Origin: Azospirillum baldaniorum
GTDB taxonomy: Bacteria > Pseudomonadota > Alphaproteobacteria > Azospirillales > Azospirillaceae
Assembly: GCF_003119195.2 (NCBI RefSeq)
Contig: NZ_CP022253.1
Location: 328,001 to 392,000, forward strand
DNA length: 64,000 bases
Reading direction: 5' to 3'
Position numbers and translations under genes: made by a program. Below, in pieces: positions 20,239-29,477 of the stretch. Every line of letters starts with the position of its first letter. Positions within the stretch are counted from its first letter, which is position 1. The notes under the pieces were generated by a model, which saw only the letters and a list, made by a program, of their open reading frames with translations, had not been told where the DNA came from and searched no databases.

Positions 20239-21780
20239 CTACAGCACCCGGACCGCGATCACCGTCAGCAGGACGACGATGATCCACAGGGCGACGCGCT
20301 CGCTGATCCGGCGTTCCACCCAGCGGTCGAGCATGTGCTTGATCGAGTGGGGGTGCAGGCGCAGGCCGCCGTCGGCCAGTTCGGCGGCGGCGCGTTCGGC
20401 CTGGTTCACCAGCCGGGGCAGGCGGCGCACCGTCGACACCACGGCCTCCAGATCGTCGAGAATCTGGGCTTCCGGCCCGCGGTTCTCGCGCATCCAGTCC
20501 TCGATCAGCGGGCGCGCCAGTTCCCACATGTTGATGTCGGGGTTCAGGATGCGGCCCACCCCTTCCGCCGTGAGCATGCTTTTCTGGAGCAGCAGGAGCT
20601 GCGGCTGGGTCTCCATCTCGAACTGCTCGGTCACCGCGAAGAGCTGGGCGAGCAGCCGGCCGACGGAAATCTCGCTCAGCGGCTTGTTCTGCAACGGCTC
20701 GCCGATGGCGCGGCAGGCCTGGGTGAACACTTCGATCGATTGGTGGCGGGGGACATAGCCCGCCTCGAAATGCACCACGGCGACGCGGCGGTAGTCGCCG
20801 GTCAGGAAGCCGATGAGCATGTCGGCGAGGTAGGTCCGCGTCGCCCGGTCCAGCCGGCCCATGATGCCGAAATCGACGGCGGTGATGTTGCCGTCCTGGG
20901 TGACGAACAGGTTGCCCGGATGCAGGTCGGCGTGGAAGAAGCCGTCGCGGAACACTTGGTTGAAGAAGCTGGCCGAGGCCTTCGCCAGGATCTCGTCGCG
21001 GTCGTAGCCGGCGGCGTCGAGCCTTTCCGACTCGTCCACCTTGAAGCCGCGGATGCGCTCCAGCGTCAGGACACGGCGCGCCGTGCGGTCCCAGTCGATG
21101 GCCGGCACGTTGAAGGTGGGGTCGTCCTTGAAGTTGTCGCCCAGCTCCGACGCCGCTGCGGCTTCCATCCGCAGCTCCATCTCCAGGCGGGAGGTGCGGG
21201 CGAAGGTGTCCACCACCTCGCGCGGGCGCAGCCGCTTCAGCTTGGGCATGACCATGACAGCCAGCTCGGCCAGCCAGTAGAACAGGTCAATGTCCCGCTC
21301 GAAGGCGTTCTCGATGCCCGGCCGCAGAACCTTCACCGCGACCTCCCGCCCCTCGGCGGTGACGGCGAAATGCACCTGCGCGATGGAGGCGGCGGCGACC
21401 GGCACCTCGTCGAAGCTGCGGAACAGCGTCCCGATGGGGGCGCCCAGCTCCTCCTCGACGATGGCGCGGGCCTGGGCGCCGGGGAAGGGCGGCAGCTTGT
21501 CCTGAAGCTCGGCCAGATCCAGCGCCATCCGCTCGCCGACGAGGTCGGAGCGGGTGGACAGCAGCTGCCCCAGCTTGATGTAGGTCGGCCCCAGGTCGGC
21601 CAGCGCGCGGGCCAGCCGCTGGCCGACGCGGCCCGGCTCCTTGGCGTTGCCGACCCAGCGCCAGAACAGCGCGAAGCCGGGGGCGGTCTGCGGCAGCGTT
21701 TCCGGCAGCGCGTTGTAGCGCGCCAGCGTGCGGCCGATCACGAAGAGGCGGCCAATGTTTCGGGCGGTCCGGAACAGCAT
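20239..21780 (-). CDS. ubiB: Ubiquinone biosynthesis ATPase/kinase-like protein UbiB (ABC1/ADCK family)
   Basis: Atypical kinase-fold protein needed for ubiquinone synthesis. Family motifs: KxGQ as YIKLGQLLSTRSD, Ala-rich loop AAASIAQVHFA, VKVLRPGIE with the ATP-site Lys, catalytic DLHPGNLFV and metal-binding VDFGIMGRLD. Two C-terminal hydrophobic segments (ALWIIVVLLTVIAV) anchor it in the membrane. It begins 4 nt after the ubiE stop, so the two form an operon. The start at 21780 (MLFRTARNIGRL) agrees with the family; about 514 aa. Confidence 0.93.
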   Translation of the reverse strand: MLFRTARNIGRLFVIGRTLARYNALPETLPQTAPGFALFWRWVGNAKEPGRVGQRLARALADLGPTYIKLGQLLSTRSDLVGERMALDLAELQDKLPPFPGAQARAIVEEELGAPIGTLFRSFDEVPVAAASIAQVHFAVTAEGREVAVKVLRPGIENAFERDIDLFYWLAELAVMVMPKLKRLRPREVVDTFARTSRLEMELRMEAAAASELGDNFKDDPTFNVPAIDWDRTARRVLTLERIRGFKVDESERLDAAGYDRDEILAKASASFFNQVFRDGFFHADLHPGNLFVTQDGNITAVDFGIMGRLDRATRTYLADMLIGFLTGDYRRVAVVHFEAGYVPRHQSIEVFTQACRAIGEPLQNKPLSEISVGRLLAQLFAVTEQFEMETQPQLLLLQKSMLTAEGVGRILNPDINMWELARPLIEDWMRENRGPEAQILDDLEAVVSTVRRLPRLVNQAERAAAELADGGLRLHPHSIKHMLDRWVERRISERVALWIIVVLLTVIAVRVL

Positions 21781-21784
21781 CCGG

Positions 21785-22594
21785 TCAGATCCGCCAGCCG
21801 GAATGGATGGCGGCGATGCCACCGGTCAGGTTGCGCACGCGCACCGCGCCGAAGCCCGCCGCCTCGATGCGCTTGACCATGGCCTGCTGCTCGGGGAAGC
21901 GGCGGATGCTCTCCGCCAGATAGCGGTAGCTGTCCTCGTCCCCGGCCACCATGCGGCCGAGCCGCGGCAGGACCTGGAAGGAATAGACGTCGTAGATCTC
22001 GCGCAGGACCGGAAGGACCACGTGGCTGAACTCCAGGCAGAAGAACTTTCCGCCGGGCTTCAACACGCGGCGCGCCTCGGAAAGCGCGGCGTCGATGCGC
22101 GTGACGTTGCGAAGGCCGAACGCAATCGTATAGGCGTCCACCGAACGGGAGGCGATGGGCAGCCTTTCGGCGTCGCCGACCGTCCAGTTCACGCCGGTCA
22201 GCAGGTTGCGGTCGTAGGAACGGTCGCGCCCGACTCGGACCATCGACTCGGTGATGTCGCAGACCACGGCCCGGCCGCCGCCGCGCTCCAGGAAGCGGAA
22301 GGCGATGTCGCCGGTGCCGCCCGCCACGTCGAGCAGCGTCATGTCGGCGCGCGGCGCCACCATCTCCATCAGCGTGTCCTTCCACAGCCGGTGGATGCCG
22401 CCCGACATCAGGTCGTTCATCAGGTCGTAGCGCCCGGCCACGCTGTCGAAGACGGCGCGGACGAGGCCGGACTTGGCGTCGGGATCGACGGGGCGGTAGC
22501 CGAACCAGTTCCCTTCGGCCCCGGCGGACACGCCGGTGGCCTGGGCCGGAGCTGCGGGCTGGGACGGGGCGGAGGGGGTGCGCGGATCGGTCAT
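21785..22594 (-). CDS. ubiE: Ubiquinone/menaquinone biosynthesis C-methyltransferase UbiE
   Basis: SAM-dependent C-methylation of the quinone ring, 269 aa. The UbiE signatures are YDLMNDLMSGGIHRLWK, the SAM-binding LLDVAGGTGDIAFRF, and IAFGLRNVTRIDAALSEARRVLKPGG. An Ala/Pro-rich N-terminal tail of about 25 residues precedes the core. ubiB follows after 4 bp. Position beside ubiB and near mutM and dnaA is the standard alphaproteobacterial arrangement. Confidence 0.94.
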   Translation of the reverse strand: MTDPRTPSAPSQPAAPAQATGVSAGAEGNWFGYRPVDPDAKSGLVRAVFDSVAGRYDLMNDLMSGGIHRLWKDTLMEMVAPRADMTLLDVAGGTGDIAFRFLERGGGRAVVCDITESMVRVGRDRSYDRNLLTGVNWTVGDAERLPIASRSVDAYTIAFGLRNVTRIDAALSEARRVLKPGGKFFCLEFSHVVLPVLREIYDVYSFQVLPRLGRMVAGDEDSYRYLAESIRRFPEQQAMVKRIEAAGFGAVRVRNLTGGIAAIHSGWRI

Positions 22595-22742
22595 GGCGCG
22601 CAACATAGCGCGCGGTCTGGGCTTGCGCCAGCCGGGGCGTTGCCGTGACGCACCCCCGGCGGGCGGTTTTTGCGGGCTTGACCCCGCGTCCCGGCTTCGC
22701 CACCGTGCCCGCCGGTGGACGATGGCGGACGGACGGGGGACC

Positions 22743-24647
22743 ATGGCCACGCTGCAGGAAGCCCTGCTGATCGCCTTCGACCTCCAGCGGGAGGGGTGCT
22801 TCGCCGAGGCCGATTCGGTCTACGGCCAAATCCTCGACGCCGTTCCCGGCCACCCGCCGGCCCTGCATCTGCGTGGCCTTCTCCTCGCCCAGTGCGGGCG
22901 GCTGGAGGAGGGCTGCGCCCTGGTCGAACAGGCCGTCGCCGCCGTCGATGGCCAAGCCGAAGGCCAGCCCGATCTGCACGCCAACCACGCCAACCTGCTG
23001 GAGGCGCTGGGCCGCTTCGGCGCGGCGGCGGAGGCGCTGGCCCGCGCCGCCGCCCTCGATCCGGAGCGGGTGGCGCTTCTCAACAATTTCGCGCTGCGCC
23101 GGCTGGCCGCCGGCGATCCGGCCGCGGCGGAGCAGGCGCTGCGCGCGGCGGTGGACCTTCAGCCGGGGCTGGCCGATCCGCGCATCAACCGTGCCCAGGC
23201 GCTGGACGCGCTGGGACGGACGGACGAGGCGCTGACCCAGCGGCGGATCGCCGCGCTGCTGACGCCGGACGACGCCGGCCTGCTGGGGGCGCTGGCCCTG
23301 CGGCCCGATGTGGGCGAAGGGGAGCTGTGCCGTGCCCTGCGGCTCGACCCGGAGCGGGCGGCGCTGTGGAACCGGCTGGGCGCGTGGCGGAAGGACCGCG
23401 GCGCGCTGTCCTCCGCCCGCAACGCCTATGAGCGCGGTCTGGCGCTGGCCCCCGCCGACGCCGCGCTGTGGAACAACCGGGCCAATGTGCGGAAGGGGCA
23501 GGGTGATCCGGGCGGCGCACGGGACGCCCTGCGGCGGGCGGCGGCGCTCCAGCCGGAGTCGGCGGCCATCCGCAACAATCTCGCCGACGCCCACGCGCTC
23601 TGCGGCGACCCGGAGGCGGCGCTGGCCGAGGCGGAGGCGGCGCTCGCCCGCGACCCCGCCCTGGCCGACGCGCGGCTGGCGCGGGCCTCGGCGCTGCTGG
23701 CGCTCGGGCGCTTCGCGGAGGGCTGGGACGCCTGGGAGGACCGCTGGACCGCCGAACCCTGGTGCCGCACCGCCGGACGCTTCCCGCAGCCGCTGTGGAG
23801 CGGGCAGCCGCTGGGCGGCGGGCGGCTGCTCGTCTGGGGAGAGCAGGGGGTCGGCGACGAGCTGATGTTCGCCACGCTGCTCCCATTGTTGACGCAATCG
23901 TCAACGGAAGAGGCGCAATCATCAACAACCACTTTGGCCGGCTGCCTGCTGGAATGCGACGCCCGGCTGGCACCGCTGTTCGCCCGCGCGCTGCCGGGGG
24001 TGGAGGTGGTGCCGCGTGGCCCGCGGCCGGACCCGCGCTTGTCCGCCCCGGACATCGCTGCGCAGATCCCCTCGGGCAGCCTGCCGCGCCTGCTGCTGCG
24101 CAGCGAGGAGGATTTCCGCCGGCTTCGCCCGATCCTGTCCGCCGATCCGGCGCGGACGCCGGCGGTTCGGCGGAGGTGCGGGCGGCCTCTGGTCGGCATC
24201 GCCTGGCACACCACCAACCCGAAATGGGGACGCCTGCGCAACGTGCCGCCGGCCGATCTGGCGCGCGCGCTGCACGCCGCGGGCGCCGACATGGTGGTGC
24301 TGCAATACGGCGACTGCGCGGGGGAGGTGGCCGCGCTGGCGGCGGAGGGCATCGCCATCGCGCTGCCGCCCGGGCTGGACCGCAAGGACGACCTGGACGG
24401 GCTGGCCGCGCAGATCGCCGCCACCGACCTCGTGGTCACCATCGACAACGCCACCGCCCATCTGGCCGGCGCGCTGGGCCACCCGGTCTGGCTGCTGCTG
24501 TCCCATGCGCCGGACTGGCGCTGGCTGGTCGGCCGGGACGACTCCCCCTGGTACCCCTCGGCCCGCCTGTTCCGTCAGCCGGCGGCGGGGGACTGGCGGA
24601 CGCCGCTGGACGCCGTGACCGACCGGCTGCGCGCGCTTTTCCCATAG
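22743..24647 (+). CDS. TPR-repeat protein with C-terminal GT9/heptosyltransferase-like domain (copy 1)
   Basis: 634 aa. Residues about 1-360 are TPR units rich in AAALDPERVALL-type helices. A transition (WDAWEDRWTAEPW) leads to a C-terminal glycosyltransferase-like domain with WGEQGVGDELMFATLLP, VGIAWHTTNPKWGRLRNV and IDNATAHLAGALGHPVW. The final SHAPDWRWLVGRDDSPWYPSARLFRQ is the hallmark of this proteobacterial family. The next gene is a paralogue, and the pair interrupts the ubiE-mutM neighbourhood. An AT-richer patch at 23886-23937 uses rare codons and looks inserted. Probable role in glycan or flagellin modification, not proven. Confidence 0.8.
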   Translation: MATLQEALLIAFDLQREGCFAEADSVYGQILDAVPGHPPALHLRGLLLAQCGRLEEGCALVEQAVAAVDGQAEGQPDLHANHANLLEALGRFGAAAEALARAAALDPERVALLNNFALRRLAAGDPAAAEQALRAAVDLQPGLADPRINRAQALDALGRTDEALTQRRIAALLTPDDAGLLGALALRPDVGEGELCRALRLDPERAALWNRLGAWRKDRGALSSARNAYERGLALAPADAALWNNRANVRKGQGDPGGARDALRRAAALQPESAAIRNNLADAHALCGDPEAALAEAEAALARDPALADARLARASALLALGRFAEGWDAWEDRWTAEPWCRTAGRFPQPLWSGQPLGGGRLLVWGEQGVGDELMFATLLPLLTQSSTEEAQSSTTTLAGCLLECDARLAPLFARALPGVEVVPRGPRPDPRLSAPDIAAQIPSGSLPRLLLRSEEDFRRLRPILSADPARTPAVRRRCGRPLVGIAWHTTNPKWGRLRNVPPADLARALHAAGADMVVLQYGDCAGEVAALAAEGIAIALPPGLDRKDDLDGLAAQIAATDLVVTIDNATAHLAGALGHPVWLLLSHAPDWRWLVGRDDSPWYPSARLFRQPAAGDWRTPLDAVTDRLRALFP

Positions 24648-24707
24648 CTCTGCTACCCTTCGCGTCCTCCCACCCCTTCACTCCCTCCCACGGCCCGGCA
24701 CGGAAAC

Positions 24708-26729
24708 ATGGCGACAATCGCGGAAGCCCTGGCCATCGCCTTCGACCACCACGAGTCCGGCCGTCTGGCCGAGGCCGAAATCCTCTACGGCCGCATCCTC
24801 GACGCCGATCCCCATCAGGCGACCGCTCTGCATCTGCTGGGCGTGCTCTACGGCCAGACGGACCGGCCGAAACTGGCGGCGGCGCTGTTCGTCGGGGCGA
24901 TCGGGCTGGTTCCCGACAATCCGGGCCTGCGCTACGACCTCGCCCGCGTCCGGCTGATCCTGGAGGACGGGCAGGGGGCGGTGGATGCCCTGCGGCGGAC
25001 GCTGGCGCTCCAGCCCGACCACGCGGCGGCGCTGTTCCAGCTCGCCCTGGCCTGCCGCGGCGTCGGGCGGCACGACGAGTCGCTGCTGGTGCTGGAACGG
25101 CTCCTGACCCTCCAGCCGGACGGCCTGGAGGCGCGCTACCTCGCCGACCGGGCGGTGGAGCGGGAAGGGCGGGAGCTTCTTGATGGAGGGAAGGTCGGGC
25201 AGGCGGTGGCGCGGCTCACCCGCCCGGTGGCGGAGGCGGTGGGAGTGCCGCTCCTCTCCGCCCACGCCGCCGCGCTTTACCGCGATGGCCGGGTGGAGGA
25301 GGCCGCCCGACTGTTCCGCGGGCTGCTGGCCGCTCGTCCGGCGGAGGCCCTGGCGCTGTGGAACCTGTCGCTGTGCCGGCTCGAGGGGCGCGACGCGGCG
25401 GCGGCGGAGCGGCTGGCCCGCCGGGCGCGCGCCCTGGCCCCGCAGGAGGCGGAGGGCCACGCCAAGCTCGGGCTGGCGCTGACCGCCCAGGGGCGGCTGG
25501 AGGAGGCGATGACCGCCGGGCGCGCGGCGCTGGTCTGCGATCCGGCGCACGCGCCGTCCCTGTCCAACCTCGGCGCGCTGACCATCCGGATCGGGGAGGA
25601 TGCGCAGGCCCTGCGGCTGGCCGAGCGGGCGTTGCGGCTGGCCCCGGATCTGGGCGAGGCCCAGGTCGTCCGTGGCGATGCCCTGGTGCATCTCGACCGC
25701 CCGCGGGACGCGGAGGAGGCCTTCCGCAGCGCCCTGCGGGTGGCGCCGCAACTGGTCGTCGCCCACTGGAATCTGTCCCATCTGCTGCTGCGGCTGGGCG
25801 ATTACGCCGCCGGCTGGGCGGAGTACGAGTGGCGCTGGCGGAGCGAGGCCCTGGCCGGGCAGCGCCGCCCCTTCCGTCAGCCGCTCTGGGACGGCACCGA
25901 TCTGGCGGGGCGGACCATCCTGGTCCATGCGGAGCAAGGGCTGGGCGACACCATCCAGTTCATCCGCTTCCTGGATCATGTGCTGCAGGCCGCCCCGGCG
26001 CATGTCCATCTGGAGGCGCACGGCCCTCTCCTGCCGCTGCTGGAGCGCAACACCGATCCGGCGCGGGTGACGGTGATCCCGCGGGCTCCCGACTTTCCGG
26101 GCGTAAGCGGCTTGCCCGACACCGACGTCCAGATTCCGCTGATGAGCCTCGCCGGTCTGTTCTGCCCGAGCCTGGAGGCGATCCCCGCCCGTGTGCCCTA
26201 TCTGCGTCCTGATCCACGGCGCGCCGCCGCCTGGAGCGAGCGGCTGGAGGGCCGGCCGGGGCTGCGGGTCGGGCTGGTCTGGGCGGGCAACCCGTCCTTT
26301 CACGGCGATGCGCAGCGCTCGCCCCGGCTGGCCGGGCTGCGGCCAGTGCTGGGCGTGCCGGGCGTGCGCGTCTTCGGGCTTCAGAAGGGGCCGGGGCGGG
26401 ACGATCTGGAGGGGATGGCCCTGCCACCATCCTTCACCGATCTGGGGCCGGACATCGTCGATTTCGCCGACACCGCGGCGATCATGAGCAACCTCGACCT
26501 CGTGATCTCCTCCTGCACCGGTCCGGCCCATCTGGCCGGGGCGCTGGGGGTGCCGGTGTGGGTCGTGCTGCCGCACTCGCCGGATTGGCGTTGGATGATG
26601 GGGCGGGAGGACAGCCCCTGGTATCCCACCGCCCGGCTGTTCCGCCAGACCCGGAGCGGCGACTGGTCCGGCCCGGCGGCGGCGATGGCGCGCGCCCTGC
26701 GGAGGCTGGTGGACGGTTTGGAGGGCTGA
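24708..26729 (+). CDS. TPR-repeat protein with C-terminal GT9/heptosyltransferase-like domain (copy 2)
   Basis: 673 aa paralogue of the gene before it. Both start MATxxEAL-IAFDxxxxGxxAEAxxxYGxIL. TPR units fill residues 1-380. The C-terminal domain has AEQGLGDTIQFIRFLDHV, VGLVWAGNPSFHGD and SSCTGPAHLAGALGVPVWVVLPHSPDWRWM. The last motif is the same as in copy 1, which indicates tandem duplication followed by divergence. The 60-bp gap and same strand suggest co-transcription with copy 1 and possibly mutM 48 bp further on. Glycosyl transfer is inferred from fold similarity only. Confidence 0.8.
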   Translation: MATIAEALAIAFDHHESGRLAEAEILYGRILDADPHQATALHLLGVLYGQTDRPKLAAALFVGAIGLVPDNPGLRYDLARVRLILEDGQGAVDALRRTLALQPDHAAALFQLALACRGVGRHDESLLVLERLLTLQPDGLEARYLADRAVEREGRELLDGGKVGQAVARLTRPVAEAVGVPLLSAHAAALYRDGRVEEAARLFRGLLAARPAEALALWNLSLCRLEGRDAAAAERLARRARALAPQEAEGHAKLGLALTAQGRLEEAMTAGRAALVCDPAHAPSLSNLGALTIRIGEDAQALRLAERALRLAPDLGEAQVVRGDALVHLDRPRDAEEAFRSALRVAPQLVVAHWNLSHLLLRLGDYAAGWAEYEWRWRSEALAGQRRPFRQPLWDGTDLAGRTILVHAEQGLGDTIQFIRFLDHVLQAAPAHVHLEAHGPLLPLLERNTDPARVTVIPRAPDFPGVSGLPDTDVQIPLMSLAGLFCPSLEAIPARVPYLRPDPRRAAAWSERLEGRPGLRVGLVWAGNPSFHGDAQRSPRLAGLRPVLGVPGVRVFGLQKGPGRDDLEGMALPPSFTDLGPDIVDFADTAAIMSNLDLVISSCTGPAHLAGALGVPVWVVLPHSPDWRWMMGREDSPWYPTARLFRQTRSGDWSGPAAAMARALRRLVDGLEG

Positions 26730-26777
26730 AGGCGCCCCTTGCGTCAACCCGCGCTTCCCACCATCCTCCTTGCCATC

Positions 26778-27620
26778 ATGCCCGAACTTCCCGAAGTCGA
26801 AACCGTCTGCCGCGGCCTCGCCCCGCATCTGGAGGGGCGGACTCTGGTCCAGGTGCTCCAGCGCCGCGCCAACCTGCGCGTTCCCTTTCCGGACGGCTTC
26901 TGCGAGCGGCTGACCGGCCGCCGCGTCGAGTCGGTGCGCCGCCGCGCCAAGTACATCCTGGTCCATCTCGACGACGGGACGGTGCTGATCGCCCATCTCG
27001 GCATGTCGGGCCGCATGATCATCACGCCGGAACGGCCCGCCGCCTGGGGCGCCCACGACCATGTCGTGCTGGAGACCGACGCCGGGACGGTGGTGACCTT
27101 CAACGACGCCCGCCGCTTCGGCCTGATGGACCTCGCCATGGCGGAGACGCTCGCCGAGCACCCGCTGCTGCGCGCGCTGGGGCCGGAGCCGCTGGGCAAC
27201 GCCTTCTCCGGACCGGTGCTGGCCGCGCGGCTGGCCGGGCGGATGACCAGCATCAAGGCCGCCCTGCTGGACCAGAGCGTGGTCGCCGGGCTCGGCAACA
27301 TCTACGTGTCGGAGGCGCTGTTCCTCGCCCGCCTCAGCCCCACGCGCATCGCCGCCACGGTGAGCGGCGCCAAGGCGGAGCGGCTGGCCGCGGCGATCCG
27401 CGCGGTGCTGGAACGGGCCATCGCCGCGGGGGGATCCAGCTTGCGCGACTACCGGCAGGCGTCGGGGGAACTCGGCTATTTCCAGCACCAGTTCTCGGTC
27501 TACGACCGCGAGGGCGCGCCCTGTCCGGGCTGCAGCTGCGACGTGGCGAAGACGGGGGGCGTCCGCCGGATCGTCCAGGCGGGCCGTTCGACTTTCTATT
27601 GTCCGCAACGCCAGCGTTGA
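26778..27620 (+). CDS. mutM: Formamidopyrimidine-DNA glycosylase MutM/Fpg
   Basis: Removes oxidised purines from DNA (glycosylase and AP lyase). The start ATG 26778 gives MPELPEVE, so the catalytic Pro2 and Glu3 are correctly placed; an in-frame extension upstream would bury them. [12 protein letters not shown] carries the conserved Lys. The H2TH segment includes [20 protein letters not shown], and the zinc finger is formed by CPGC near the C-terminus with a second pair truncated to CDV...FYCPQ, i.e. cysteines spaced slightly unusually. 280 aa is normal. Belongs to the conserved dnaA-region cluster. Confidence 0.95.
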   Translation: MPELPEVETVCRGLAPHLEGRTLVQVLQRRANLRVPFPDGFCERLTGRRVESVRRRAKYILVHLDDGTVLIAHLGMSGRMIITPERPAAWGAHDHVVLETDAGTVVTFNDARRFGLMDLAMAETLAEHPLLRALGPEPLGNAFSGPVLAARLAGRMTSIKAALLDQSVVAGLGNIYVSEALFLARLSPTRIAATVSGAKAERLAAAIRAVLERAIAAGGSSLRDYRQASGELGYFQHQFSVYDREGAPCPGCSCDVAKTGGVRRIVQAGRSTFYCPQRQR

Positions 27621-27634
27621 TATAGGTGGAAGGT

Positions 27635-28138
27635 ATGACGGCTCCATCGGCCACCGCGAGGGCGACGCTCGCCGCCCTCCTCCTCGCCGGCCCCGCCCTT
27701 GCGGGTCTGGCCGGGGTTCCTTTGCCCGCAACCTCGTCCGCCTGGGCGGCAGACCCCGCCCGTGCCGACTCCGCCCGTTACGTCGAAGGCATGGGGGACG
27801 TGCCGGTCATGCCGGGTCTCGCCCCCGCCGAGGAGGCGCCGCTGGTCTTCGACAAGCCCGCCGGACGCATTGCGCAGTCCGTCATGGCGGGCGCCATGGA
27901 CCGCAACGCGGTCCTGTCCTTCTACAACCAGACCATGCCGCAGCTCGGCTGGAGCCGCGCCCCGCAACGGGCGGGCGGAAGCGCCAGTTTCCTGCGGGAG
28001 GGCGAGGAGCTGCGCCTGGAATTCGTCGAGCCGGCACCCACCACCGACGTGAGGGCCGCCACCGCGAGGGCCGCCGCCCAGAAGGCGACCCAGAAGGCGG
28101 CGGCCACGGTGGTCCGCTTCTCGCTGATTCCGCGCTGA
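27635..28138 (+). CDS. Secreted hypothetical protein
   Basis: About 167 aa. An N-terminal signal sequence ([19 protein letters not shown], cleavage probably near SAWA-ADP) is followed by a compact domain with [22 protein letters not shown] and [16 protein letters not shown]. The second half ends in an Ala/Lys-rich helix. I recognise it as a short exported protein commonly found next to mutM/enoyl-CoA hydratase in alphaproteobacteria, but no function is known. A GTG at 27626 is also in frame; ATG 27635 follows AGGTGGAAGG. Confidence 0.65.
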   Translation: MTAPSATARATLAALLLAGPALAGLAGVPLPATSSAWAADPARADSARYVEGMGDVPVMPGLAPAEEAPLVFDKPAGRIAQSVMAGAMDRNAVLSFYNQTMPQLGWSRAPQRAGGSASFLREGEELRLEFVEPAPTTDVRAATARAAAQKATQKAAATVVRFSLIPR

Positions 28139-28217
28139 TCCTCCAAACGAGACCAAGAGCAAACCAGAAGCACCCCCGCCCGGAGCAAGGGGGCAAACCA
28201 CGGGAGCCTGCTGCATC

Positions 28218-28994
28218 ATGCCGTACGAAACCATTCTCGTCGAAACCCGCGGACCGGTCGGGCTCGTCACGCTGAACCGGCCCAAGGCGCTGAACGCGCT
28301 GTCCGACCTGCTGGTGACCGAGCTGGGCCAGGCGCTGGACGCGCTGGAGGCCGACGACTCCGTTGGCGCCATCGTGGTCACGGGTTCGGAGAAGGCCTTC
28401 GCCGCCGGCGCCGACATCAAGGAGATGCAGAACTTCTCCTACATGGACGTCTACAAGGCCAACTTCATCACCGCCAAGTGGGAACGGCTGGCCAAGTGCC
28501 GCAAGCCGACCATCGCCGCGGTCGCCGGCTACGCGCTGGGCGGCGGCTGCGAATTGGCGATGATGGCCGACTTCATCCTGGCCGCCGACACCGCCAAGTT
28601 CGGCCAGCCGGAGATCACCATCGGCACCATCCCCGGCGCCGGCGGCACGCAGCGCCTGACCCGCTTCGTCGGCAAGTCCAAGGCCATGGAGATGTGCCTG
28701 ACCGGTCGTCTGATGGACGCCGCCGAGGCCGAGCGCGCCGGCCTCGTCAGCCGCGTCGTGCCTGCGGTGGATCTGGTGGACGAGGCGGTGCGGGTCGCCG
28801 AGAAGATCGCCAAGCTCTCGCGCCCGGTCGTCATGATGGCCAAGGACGCCGTCAACGCCGCCTATGAGACCACCATGTCGGAAGGCATCCGGGTCGAGCG
28901 CCGAATCTTCCACGCCACCTTCGCCGTCGAAGACCAGAAGGAAGGCATGGCCGCCTTCGCCGAGAAGCGTCAGCCGGATTGGAAGCATCGCTGA
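28218..28994 (+). CDS. Enoyl-CoA hydratase
   Basis: Crotonase-fold hydratase of beta-oxidation, 258 aa. The oxyanion-hole segment [11 protein letters not shown] and the second [17 protein letters not shown] are intact, with the catalytic Glu pair in GGGCELAMM and [18 protein letters not shown]. The C-terminal [12 protein letters not shown] is the usual hydratase ending (FxxKRxPxFxH/R). Alphaproteobacteria carry this gene beside rpsT and dnaA. An isomerase-type crotonase is less likely, since both Glu residues are present. Confidence 0.92.
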   Translation: MPYETILVETRGPVGLVTLNRPKALNALSDLLVTELGQALDALEADDSVGAIVVTGSEKAFAAGADIKEMQNFSYMDVYKANFITAKWERLAKCRKPTIAAVAGYALGGGCELAMMADFILAADTAKFGQPEITIGTIPGAGGTQRLTRFVGKSKAMEMCLTGRLMDAAEAERAGLVSRVVPAVDLVDEAVRVAEKIAKLSRPVVMMAKDAVNAAYETTMSEGIRVERRIFHATFAVEDQKEGMAAFAEKRQPDWKHR

Positions 28995-29006
28995 CATCCC
29001 CCGACT

Positions 29007-29031
29007 CCTCCCCCGTATCTAGCGGGGGAGG
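29007..29031. repeat. Short C/G palindromic repeat (family B)
   Basis: 9-bp perfect stem CCTCCCCCG/CGGGGGAGG with loop TATCTAG just after the enoyl-CoA hydratase gene and 60 bp ahead of the rpsT promoter. It may act as the terminator of the upstream gene. Confidence 0.6.
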
Positions 29032-29093
29032 ACCAGAAATCCGTCAAGATCTCGTAATCTTTCCTTTGCCGAAAAACAGTGTTGGACGGTGCC

Positions 29094-29122
29094 TTGACTC
29101 TCATTCGGCTGGAGCGTATAAG
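29094..29122 (+). promoter_or_regulatory. Sigma-70 promoter of rpsT
   Basis: TTGACT (29094-29099), an exact 17-bp spacer and TATAAG (29117-29122), 45 bp before the rpsT ATG. Strong consensus match fitting a ribosomal protein gene. Confidence 0.75.
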
Positions 29123-29167
29123 GCCCCCTCGCACTGGGACAGGCGTGTCGTCCGGAGTAGGGTTTTC

Positions 29168-29428
29168 ATGGCCAATCATAAGTCTGCTGAAAAGCGCATT
29201 CGTCAAACCGCGCGTCGTACGGAGATCAACCGTAACCGCGTCAGCCGTATCCGCACCTTCGTGAAGAAGGTCGAGACGGCGATCTCGTCCGGCAACAAGG
29301 CTGAAGCCGCTGAGGCTTTCAAGGCCGCGCAGCCGGAAATGATGCGTGGAGCCTCCAAGGGCGTTCTGCACAAGAACACCGTGTCGCGCAAGCTGTCGCG
29401 CCTGTCGGCCCGCATCAAGGCTCTCTGA
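29168..29428 (+). CDS. rpsT: 30S ribosomal protein S20
   Basis: 86 aa, very basic, beginning [26 protein letters not shown] as S20 does and ending in a helical [12 protein letters not shown]. The protein packs against 16S rRNA helices at the bottom of the small subunit. It is a single-gene unit: a strong promoter 45 bp upstream and an intrinsic terminator 17 bp downstream. Confidence 0.97.
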   Translation: MANHKSAEKRIRQTARRTEINRNRVSRIRTFVKKVETAISSGNKAEAAEAFKAAQPEMMRGASKGVLHKNTVSRKLSRLSARIKAL

Positions 29429-29444
29429 GTTTACTCGGCGTTAT

Positions 29445-29477
29445 AAAGCCGCGCACCAGGTCTGGGCGCGGCTTTTT
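29445..29477 (+). terminator. Rho-independent terminator of rpsT
   Basis: Stem AAAGCCGCGC/GCGCGGCTTT with loop ACCAGGTCTGG, ending in TTTTT; the stem's own Ts run into the T-tract, and another TTTTT follows after GCG. Confidence 0.85.

Noticed and set aside
24678..27731. Minus-strand open frame of about 1017 codons opposite the TPR genes and mutM
   Set aside because: Arg/Gln/Gly-rich antisense shadow of GC-rich genes; no domain, and the plus-strand genes are clear.
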